Origin: Excoecaria cochinchinensis
Lineage: Eukaryota; Streptophyta; Magnoliopsida; Malpighiales; Euphorbiaceae
Assembly (NCBI GenBank): GCA_947683425.1
Contig: CANTUQ010000073.1
Coordinates: forward strand, 9,940,001-10,004,000
DNA: 64,000 nucleotides
Direction: 5' to 3'
The position numbers and the translations under genes are program-made. Shown one piece after another: positions 55,194 through 64,000 of this stretch. Within the stretch, counting starts at the first letter, position 1; each line of letters starts with the position of its first letter. The notes below the pieces were generated by a model. The model saw nothing but the letters and a program-made list of their open reading frames with translations, did not search any database and was not told the origin of the DNA.

Positions 55194-58100
55194 TGTAACA
55201 CCCCTTACCCTACGAAGTAAACCATACCGTGAACCGGTGGTCCATGATGACGGTCAAGGGCATTACCGAAATAAACACGCAAAACTTATAAACCTTTAAG
55301 CTAAAATATGAGTTATAAAATTTCTTTCATTTTCAATAACACATTATGGTTAACTTTAAATTCATTACACAATCACACCATCAAGTATAACTTTTCCAGA
55401 ATTTACTACAGATAGATCATTTACATAACTAAATTCGCTTATACAAACTGATTATTTATAACTACCAATCTTGTATACATTTCGAAGACTATACAAATCC
55501 TATCCTAAAATCCTTTCATAGTCTTGCACTGGCCTGGACTGCTGCGGAAGGACTCTCAATGATCCGATCCATGGTACCTACACGGATTATAAGAAAATCC
55601 GTGCTAAGCATAAAGCTTAGTGGGAAACATACAAATATAGACTACCACTAAGAAGAGCCGTCAGATAAGTTCAAAGAAAAACATAAGATAGAAAGTATAA
55701 TCGTATCTATCATAACAAGTTAGATATTTTCTAGTAGGTCATCAAAATAACTACTCACTTCGTGTATCAAGGTTAACAAATCACTTATGTAATAATACAC
55801 TTTTTCGCATCATATACATGTCATTTTGTTCACTTATTTACATTCATGACGGTTCCCAAAATTCATTTCATACAATTTACTTACACAAGTCTTACCATGT
55901 AACTTTCTAATCAATGGAGTATTAGATCACATATACCAATTTATACAAAAGTATTATCCTATTCATAAACAAAGATTCATATGGAACCCATAAACCCATG
56001 AGTGCTTAAAGCACTAACCCACTTCACACACATAGGTCACATTCTTGTGAACTGCTTAATCCCATACTTGCATACAAGTCATCATATATATTAATCAATT
56101 CACATCTTATTATTTGAATCACATACTCTTGTTCATTTATTGCCTGCTGAGTCAAAAGGGGTGGATAACGAGTACTGAATAGTACCTTACGGGTACGAAT
56201 CGAACACATAATATAATGTACCTTACAGGTACAAGTCGGAAAGCAACATTTCACTGAACAGGACCTTAAATAAGATCCATACACATACACATAATAGGGT
56301 TCGCGAGGAACCATTCGGGGACCTGATCGGGGTCCAGAATCGTACACATAGCTGCAGCAACACATAACTCTATTAGGCATGCCTAACTATCCACGACTCG
56401 ACTAATGCAGGCTAACACATACTTGTTTCTTTTAATGATGTACATATTATATTTTCATACTTTTCATAAATACATACACTTATTATAGTCATATAACAAT
56501 CTTACGCATAATTCATACATATGCTAAAGCAATGGCTCACAAAAAATATAACCAACCATAAGCTTTAATTACAATCATAATTTAATTTTTTAACGGCTTA
56601 ACAATTTATTTCAACTATAGCTTACATGGTATACCATATTTTAACCGAAACAATATGTCATATGTAAATTACAGTCAAGGCTCGTGTTGAAAAGCTCAAA
56701 CGACATACATTTATAACATAGGAAGGAGTCGTGCTCGCGACAGAAAACAAGTATCTCACTCGGGTTATTCTTAATTAAATGAACTTTACATAAAACATTC
56801 TTATTCTTATAATGTCTCTAAATAATTTCATATACATTACTCTCCCAATGTCACACATTAAAATTGAGAATTTCAACATAAGTGTCTCAAATTATTCAAA
56901 TTATTTAGAATCATTCATTATTTAGATAGGTATATAAGTACCGTTTGAGATACGCAAGTTTCATTTCATTTTCAGTTTATGACGCACCCAAAACAATCAT
57001 TTATTTCAAACTTAATGTCATATACCAATTTTAAATCATAAATAAGCCTACACGAGACTTAAATCATTAATAGCTCAATAATGTTTATAAATTTTCTCAT
57101 ACATGCCACATATAATTCTAACAAGCACCAAGACATTAACCGATTTCAGCTGATACATTATCTTTTATGTCCGAATAAATTTCTATGCTTTGGTTCGGAC
57201 TTGGAAGGACATTCCAAGCTTCCTACGTATCCCAAAGAATTGGGAATCAGAACCCCGTAGTTCTACAAGTTCAAAGTATATATTGTAGAATTTTGCTTCA
57301 AGTCTTCTAATATACTATAACTATGTCAATTTTGGACGAATTCAAAAGTATTCAACTCATTAAACCTTTAAATATCTTAATTCCAAATTCTTATTCAAAA
57401 CCCTAGTCATTTTTATTCCTAAGTTATAACCATTTAATTATGCTTTACAAAACTTTAAACATGTGTCGGATAAGTTCCAAAAAGTTCCGGTGAAGTTCGG
57501 GTGCGTTTCGGGAGGAAAAACACCCAAAATATGCAAAACAGGGGGTGGCAACCACTTGGTTGTGACCGTGAGGTCCAAAATTAAGCATTCTGCCCTCTCT
57601 AGGCATTGGTCACGGTGGTAACCAATTTGGTTGCCACCGTGACATACTAAAAATGGCAAAACAGAAGCACAGAGTCAGGACTGCTTTCCACTTCAAACTT
57701 CAACAGCCTAAACGGACCTCTAAAACTCATTTTTAGGCCAAACGTCCTTCTTAACAAATGATCCTTAGGATGTTATCTTTCATATAGAATAAATTTCAGT
57801 TCATTTGGACACCTAAATATCCAGATATGAGCAAAACAATATACACTGCTCCCCTGAACCCGGCCAGGGAAGATAGCTCTACTTCATGACCACTTTTGAG
57901 ATAGTTAGAGCTAGAATTTGCTCAAGCATATTTCTAAGACATTTGTAGGAATATGTCTTAGATTTCAAACGGTTCTTTTTTCATACCATGTGGAGTTCTA
58001 AAAATCTTGATAGAACCTAATAACCGAAGAAAGGTCAAGTGTTTCCTAACACAGTTTTCATCAAATCCTACTCACATGCACAATTTTAACAATCTAAAGC

Positions 58101-59005
58101 CAACACTCACTATCAACATCATAGATTCAACACATATCATTCAAATACAGCTCAAATAATATTATTTATCATCAAAACACATCAAATCAAACTAGTTTCC
58201 AAACCTCACTTCCTTTGCTCCTTTTAGTTCAATTAGTTGCACTCCTCTACTCCCATATTCTTTCATGATCACAATCATCCAATTTCCTCATCAAAACCCA
58301 TAAAATTACATGTTAGCATATCTAATAACAATAATTTCTATATAAATTCTGAAACTTACAATTAAAGAAGAAGAAGAAGAGATACAATTACACAACTTAC
58401 CTTTTTAACTTGATTTAGGCACTTGAATTAGCGGATTGGTGTGAGGAAGGAGGAGGCTGGGCTCTCTCTCTTTTCCTCACTTGGCCGGCCAAGAATGGCC
58501 TAAAAATGAAGTCAAAATTGCTTAATTATGGCCATAACTTCATCCTAATCCCAAGTGCCGCATGTCACCACTTCATTGGTCCAAAGTTGATATTTATGTC
58601 AAACATCTCTTTTAATCCCTTTCCTTACTTCCTTTCCCTCAATTGGCATTTCACTTTTCTATTACATACATTGGCCCACTTAATTAACTAATTCAATCAA
58701 TTTAATCCTTAATTACAAAATGACCGAAATACCCCTACCTTACACAAATAAAACTAGTCACATTCTTTTACTACAATTAATCACTTCCTTCATCCGATTA
58801 TACATTTTTAATCACCAAAATAATTATTTTCATGTTGTTTAAGACACGACGATTTAACTGTCCAACTTACCGAAACCCGCTGATACTTTTAAATTAATAA
58901 CGGTTGCGTCCTTTGTAACACTTCCGTCCCTATTTCGATCACATTCGGTTTCCGTTACACCCTAAACTTACCCTAATCCGACTAGGGTATATTCGGGGTG
59001 TTACA
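55194..59005. mobile_element. Solo LTR, 3812 bp, TSD GGCCG
   Basis: TGTAACACCCC at the start and GGGGTGTTACA at the end, with perfect GGCCG duplications (55189-55193 and 59006-59010). No coding sequence. It shares several blocks with solo LTR W. Notable inside: CGTGCTCGCGACAG (~56732) and two GGTGGYAACCA-type palindromes at 57543-57650. The apparent frames are chance. Confidence 0.88.
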
Positions 59006-59896
59006 GGCCGTGTGTGGAGGCTCTCCACACACGCCCACTTATGTGGAAATCCACATAAGGGGGCCGTGTGTGGAGAGCCTCCACATGCAGGCCTCCATGC
59101 CCTTTCCACACGCGGCCATCCCTTTACCGCGTGCTCTCTCGCCTGCAAAATTAATTATCGGTTAGTTTTTTTCATGTTTTTGGCTGTTTTGAAAAAATAA
59201 AAATTAGAAAGTTAATTTTGTTTTTTCCATTTTTGTAAGGCAGGAAATTAAAAGGGTTTTGGGTTTTCATTTTTAGGGGAGCTGCATTTTTTCAAAGAAA
59301 AAAAGGGGTTTCTTCTCTCAAACAAGGAGGCAGCCAAGAGTTCCTGGGAAAAAATTCCAAAAAGTTTTCAAGACTTATTTTTGTTTTCTTCTTTTTTTTC
59401 TCTAAAATCTTTTCACTCTTAGTTTTGTTTGAGCAAGGAAAATTAATTTCCTTTGTTTGATCTTTACATTAAAATTATTTTCTCAAGTTTTTATATTTTA
59501 AAACTTAGATTTTATAAAAACTTTTTGTGCGTTTATCACCGCAAAAATTGACAAGTGGACGGATTAAGATACCGTTTTTCGATCTATAAACTCAGAGAGT
59601 AAATATTTTTGGACCTATCCCCATTTAATTTTGTTTATTATTTATTGATTTTAATATTGCTTTTTTTTTTTGCTATTGTTATCATGTCCATTATTTATTT
59701 TTGGCACCTTTGATGATTGTTGATACTGTTAACACTTTGATGATTGTTGATACTGTTAACATGGAATTTGATTTTCTTTGATTTTAATTCCTTTACTATT
59801 GACGTCCTTTTTGTTGATATTCTCTTTATTTATTTCTTCTTCTTGTTCTTCTTCTTCTTATTATTATTATTACTACTATTACTCTCCTATTGCTGC

Positions 59897-59981
<85 letters not shown>

Positions 59982-59988
59982 GTGCTGC

Positions 59989-60026
<38 letters not shown>
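59897..60026. repeat. (TTA)n microsatellite in the U 3' LTR
   Basis: Around 40 TTA units with two short interruptions. The 5' LTR has only short runs of the same triplet on either side of its MITE. Poly-Ile, poly-Leu and poly-Tyr frames here are artefacts. Confidence 0.95.
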
Positions 60027-60028
<2 letters not shown>

Positions 60029-61240
60029 TTTTTTTTTTGCACAACTTATTTTTAATTTTCCGTCGTATGTAAATTGTTTGCATATTAAATTGACATGTCT
60101 AATTTATCCTATTTTATCTCATGCACATTTGCTAATTATTTTTGCATGTCCTCTGATTTTATATTTATTTGGCTAATTTTCCGAATTATTACTAATATTT
60201 TTAATGTCATTTTTGTTTGGGAATTTAAATGTGATTAGCCGCATGTGAGTGTTCCCGTGAGCACGCGAAGGGGGGTCACGACGCGTAGGGGAATAATTCA
60301 TTTTTAGTGAGATCTTCCCTATTCCCTCTCTTTCTATTGTGTTTGTTTGCAAATAAATATTTTATTTATGCACGTGTGAGATAAAAAATCACAAAAATAT
60401 TTTTATAATTAAATTGGAATTTTTACTAATAAAAGTGGGACCAATGTCCCTCATTTTAGCCAAAAAATGTAAAATGACACAATAAAACGAAGAGTTAAAT
60501 TTTCTCCAAAAATGGGATCACTCATACCTATTTTTTAAACTAGCAATCAAATAACTCTTCGATCCCTTTTCAAAATAAGAGCGAAGGAACCAATGTTCCT
60601 AAACCAAACAAATGCCCCGATTTATGTATGTTTTTGTCATGTTTGACTTTATTTATTTGTTTTAAATTTATATTCATGTATTTTCTTTTGGGCCCTTGTA
60701 ATTAATTTTGGGGAAAAATTATTTAATTTCCATTTGGGATTGTATTCCGTCCCAATTTACATTTTTAATCTTCTTTTATTGGGGTTGTATTCCGCCCCAA
60801 TTTCTCTTGTAATTGTGTGCTTGGTGTGTTTACTGCTTTATTTATAGCTTTCCTTTACTTTCTTTATGTGATTGCAATGCGGTTTTAATTAAATGCATAA
60901 ATCATGTGAGATAAGAGGTAGAATTTTAAGAAGTTAAAAACTCACTTATAATCAACCAAAACATAAATAAGAGTGAAGTTCCGAACACCAATCTCTGGTC
61001 TAGACCAATAGAGGTTAGAGACATTTCCCAATTTCTTGTAAATTGGGTGGCGACTCTAAAATACCTCAAAGGTGCCTAAAGGCGTCATGAGGCTAGATGA
61101 TTCTTCCCAATGTTCTATTGGGAAGGAGGCATCCAAAATGTCTCGTGGCACCCAAGATCAAAAGACGCAAACGAATCCCTCGAGCCCTAAAAGCGGGTTC
61201 AACGAGGGCCTTTGCTAGGTTCGGCACACGTCACATGTTG

Positions 61241-62300
61241 CTTACTAGTGAGTTTATTAGAAATAATAATAGGTAAAGTACTATTTGAACCAAGAAATGC
61301 ATACCTCAAATGGCTTGGTAGTTCTTTCAATTGCACAAGAGGAGGACTTATAATGGATGGTGGCAAAGGTGCCTCATTTCTATACAAAAGTTCTGGCCTT
61401 GAGCTCTCTTACTTCTTCTCCTCATGAACTTCTTCATCAAGATTGACCTCCTCTTAACCTGTATCATCCAATACTTCCAAAACGCAAGCATCAATGACAT
61501 AAATTTTCATGCACACACTTTCATCCATTAGGTATTTGAGTGCTTTGTCCATATGATACTCTACATTATCGTCACCTACTCTTAAAACCAAAGTCCCTTC
61601 ATAGACATCAACTAAAGCCCTACCAGTTCTCATGAAAAGTCTTCCTAAGATCAATGGACATTTAATGTCATAAGCAAAGTCCAAAATTATAAAATCAACA
61701 GGCAAAATGAATTTATCTACTTTAACTAGCACATCTTCTACTATGCCATATGGTTTTTTAATTGATTGGTCAACCAATTGCAATACCATTGAGGTACATT
61801 TAACATCTTCCAAACCTAATTTTTTAAAGATTGACAATGGCATAAGGTTAATACTAGCTCCCAAATCACATAAACACTTAGAAAATTCAATATCCCCCAA
61901 AGTACACGGAATAGTTAAACTCCCATTATCTTTAAGCTTAGTAGGTACATTATTTGTGATTACTGAACTACATGCTTCAGTTAATTCAATAGTTGATAAG
62001 TCTTCCCAACCCTTTTTCTTAGAAATTAAATCTTTGAGAAACATGGCATACTTAGGAATTTGAGTAATAGCCTCAATAAAATTTAAATTGATATGTAAAT
62101 GCTTTAGTTTATCAATAAAAGTTTGAAATTATTTATCATGGTTTTGCTACTTGAGACGTTGCGAAAACGGTGGATGAGGTTGGAAGACTTTTGAAAAGTT
62201 TGCCTTTGGTGTCCCCTCTATCGCGCTAGCGACAGGTGTCGTGCTCGCAACAAGATGCTCCTTCTCCACTATCGCGCTCACGGATGGCATCGCGGTCGCA
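61241..62300 (-). pseudogene. Athila gag-protease linker and aspartic protease
   Basis: Minus strand, from 62300 leftward. First a low-complexity linker rich in VASAI/IATAM (62300-62215), then FSKVFQPHPPFSQRLK and HLHINLNFIEAITQ (decayed, two stops), then an open frame 62044-61454: MFLKDLISKKKGWEDLSTIE, protease site LCDLGASINLMPLSIFKKLG, end region CPLILGRLFMRTGRALVDV. A TAA lies at 61454-61456, and the frame goes on to 61241 (PLPPSIISPPLVQLKELPSH), where it meets element U and rejoins RT at 46046. Retropepsin of the Athila lineage; gag proper lies beyond the break at ~62300. Confidence 0.85.
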
Positions 62301-62304
62301 ATGT

Positions 62305-63066
62305 TTGGATGGACTTGACTAGCCTTAGGCCCTGTAGGGGTGATTCATACTCTGTTATATTATTAGACACCTTGAAGCTTATCCTTATGTCATATTTGAT
62401 TGTTATGCCCAAGGGTCCTCTTATTACTCTGTTGATGCCCCATCTCAGGTTGTTCGAGGCTTCATCAACAATCATCTCCCAAGAAACTTTCTCGAGTTCC
62501 CTAGCCTTTTCACTATTAGTGAACTCTACCACAAAATCAGCCAAAGCCTGTGCTTTGATTGCACTCCTTGGTTCGTACCTAACGTCGAAAGATCGCAACT
62601 TTATTGCCCATCCTACCATCTTTCCCTCTAAATCTTGCATTTGAAAGAATTTTCTGAATGGTTGATAAGACCGAACAATAACAGTGTGAGCTTTAAAATA
62701 TTATCTCAATTTCCTAGTGCACATGATGAGTGCGATAATCAGCTACTCTACTTGACTTTTCCTCAGTTTTGGCCTTTCAGCACTTGGCTGACTTAGTAGA
62801 TCGGTAGCAATTGGCTCCCTTCTTCTCTGACCAGAACTACTGCCACTGCCTCTTCCAAGGTGGATAGATAAAGGAAAACCTTTTCATCAGGGATCGGTCT
62901 GCTAAGCAATGGGGGATTGGAGTGGAACTGCTTTAGTTCATCGAAGGCGTTTTAGCAATCTATCTCTAACTAAAGACATCATTTTTTCTCAGCTTCTTAA
63001 AGAAATGTGTGTAGCACTTTGCAGAGGAAGAGATGAATCTGCCTAATGTAGTGATTATCTCATTCA
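62305..63066 (-). pseudogene. Tat-lineage RT thumb, RNase H and start of aRH (fragment)
   Basis: Minus strand. From 63066: EIITTLGRFISSSAKC, then (decayed) NAFDELKQFHSNPPLLSRP and FLYLSTLEEAVAVVLVREE, then the open frame 62640-62305 with GKMVGWAIKLRSFDVRYEPR, AQALADFVVEF, VDEASNNLRWGINRV and GLRLVKS. This is the RT-RNase H-connector-aRH order of the Tat clade, from a different subfamily than V. It is cut at ~62305 against Athila and at 63067 by the CACTA-like end. Several stops. Confidence 0.75.
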
Positions 63067-64000
63067 CATTACACGAAAAAATGGTTTTACCGATAGAAGT
63101 AAATTCTGTTGCAAATTATCGACGAAAATAATCTTCCGTCGGGAATGTTGTAGAAAAGTTGAAAATTTAGCGACGGAAAAAAATATCCATCACTAAAAAT
63201 GGAGATAAATATTCCCATTAGTTTTTTATGATGGAATTAGCAACAAAAAATTATAACCGTCATAAAATAAGGCACCAACAATTCTCGGCAAAAATTACTA
63301 CGAAATTTAGCGACGGTTACATCTTCCATTGCTAAATGTGTAAAATTAGTGACCGAAATTTTTTACCATCGATAATTTGTGATATTACCGACAGCTTTTA
63401 AGGTCCATTGCTAAAGTTTTTCTTTTGCGATGGAATATGTATAATCCATCACTAAAAATTACCAACATTATATCCTCATCCGTATCAAAAAGTATGATTT
63501 ACCGATGAAAATGAAAATTCTGCCGGTAAATGTATCATTCACCGACAGTAATTGATATACCATCGGTACATGTTATTAGTTATGGAATATACCGGTCGCT
63601 AAATGTCCACTATATATATTAAATCCTCACCCCCCTTCTTTTTCTCTCTCCCTCCCTCCCTCCCACCATATCTTTGCTTATGCAAATATGTTCCATTGTA
63701 GGTCGGCCTTCCCCCATCGTCGCTCGTCACTACCAGTCTCCCTCGTGAGCTGGCATTCTCCCTCACGTGCTGCCTATCTCCCTCGCCGCTACCGCTCCTG
63801 CCTCTCGCCCCCTACCGTCATCCTCCCCCCTTTTCTCTCTCTCAACAGATTTGCTGCACACATCCCAGATCTGAAGTCTGCATCCCAGATCCGGCATCCC
63901 AACCACCACCTGTCCTCACTGAGCATCCCAGCTGCCGTCCTCCCTCCCTGCATCGATCAATCTTCTCATTCTCCCTTATATTTTTTTATTTATGTTTTAT
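63067..64000. mobile_element. CACTA-like (En/Spm) transposon end, running off the window
   Basis: CATTACACGAAAAAATGG begins exactly where the Tat fragment stops matching and resembles the plant CACTA terminus (CACTACAAGAAAA) with one change in CACTA. The next 530 bp hold many subterminal words in both orientations (TTTAGCGACGG, AGCGACGGAA, CCATCGCTAAA, TTACCGACAG), as in CACTA ends. From 63608 come TATATATA, a C/T-rich tract and C-rich sequence that could lead a gene, but no reliable frame is visible before the window ends. The 3-bp TSD cannot be tested. Confidence 0.6.

Larger units (their letters stand above)
46052..61235 (+). mobile_element. Pol-deleted Tat/Ogre-like element U nested in Athila, TSD TCTTG/TGTTG
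   Basis: Edges: TGTAGACACCGGGTCCC at 46052 and CACACGTCACA at 61235. Flanks are TCTTG (46047-46051) and TGTTG (61236-61240), a 5-bp TSD with one change; removing the insert restores the Athila reading frame. 5' LTR 46052-49302, internal 49303-54767, 3' LTR 54768-61235. The LTRs carry different later insertions (a MITE in the 5' one, a solo LTR in the 3' one). Without them each LTR is about 2.6 kb. Most of gag-pol is gone, so the element was non-autonomous or decayed. Confidence 0.9.
54768..61235 (+). mobile_element. 3' LTR of U, split by a solo LTR
   Basis: Starts TATAGACACCGAGTCCCG (TG to TA at the start) and ends CACACGTCACA. Own sequence 54768-55193 plus 59011-61235, about 2.65 kb. A donor-like AGAGAGTAAATATT is at ~59595, hairpins lie near 60436-60450, 60590-60606, 60735-60754 and 60778-60801, and the LTR-internal TGGCGACTCT at 61048. 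In place of the MITE it has a very long (TTA)n run. Confidence 0.88.

Noticed and set aside
59744..60176. Open frames of poly-Tyr, poly-Ser and poly-Ile
   Set aside because: Translation of a (TTA)n microsatellite.
63608..64000. Host gene start at the right edge
   Set aside because: TATA-like and C-rich sequence is suggestive, but no frame, splice site or family could be supported before the window ends.
1..64000. tRNA, rRNA, microRNA or organellar DNA insertions
   Set aside because: No cloverleaf, rRNA core or plastid/mitochondrial gene text was seen. The only tRNA-related sequences are the tRNA-Arg complementary primer sites and their LTR-internal copies.

Overview
This is a plant nuclear window, probably from a dicot with a large genome, made almost entirely of nested transposable elements. 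I found no ordinary host gene, no tRNA or rRNA and no organellar insert. The evidence is long LTRs with 5-bp target-site duplications (TSDs), Ty3/gypsy gag-pol genes of the Tat/Ogre and Athila lineages, primer sites complementary to plant tRNA-Arg, hAT-type MITEs and a CACTA-like end. The species cannot be named from the sequence.

Layout, left to right. 1-4985: the end of one LTR, then the 3' noncoding part and LTR of a Tat-like element (X). 4986-9977: an older plus-strand Tat-like element (Y) with a broken integrase that is split by an inverted solo LTR (5969-8620), followed by an antisense two-exon gene. 9978 onward: an LTR-like repeat (Z). Z is split by a solo LTR (W, 10204-35198, TSD CCTAT), which is split in turn by a composite Tat/Ogre-like element (V, 11473-33821, TSD ATTGC). 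V has three LTRs, one nearly complete internal region and one 3'-only internal copy. A hAT-type MITE lies at 35434-36397 and AT-rich Z-like sequence runs to 38391. 38392-62300: a minus-strand Athila-type element, split between protease and reverse transcriptase by a plus-strand, pol-deleted element (U, 46052-61235, TSD TCTTG/TGTTG). U carries a hAT MITE in its 5' LTR and a 3.8-kb solo LTR (TSD GGCCG) in its 3' LTR. 62305-63066: a minus-strand Tat-like RT/RNase H fragment. 63067-64000: a CACTA-like transposon end.

Element V shows how such an element is built: LTR promoter, tRNA-Arg primer site, long leader, gag, protease, G-patch, RT, RNase H, a second (archaeal-type) RNase H and integrase, all broken by stops. 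Beyond pol come an antisense two-exon gene that is still open, an internal sense promoter with a spliced leader, a second sense ORF with a coiled-coil tail, a tandem hairpin array, the polypurine tract and the 3' LTR.

The least explained signals are RNA-like structures that recur in several element families with compensatory base changes: (1) a module of hairpins with core GTGAAAA-YCC-loop-GG just after integrase; (2) an array of short hairpins upstream of the polypurine tract; (3) an ordered trio of hairpins in the LTRs with constant loops CAAT and TTGTATTCCG. Copies of the primer-site core inside the LTRs and GC-rich inverted repeats in front of both LTR and internal promoters add to this. 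All alignments and pairings were read by eye.
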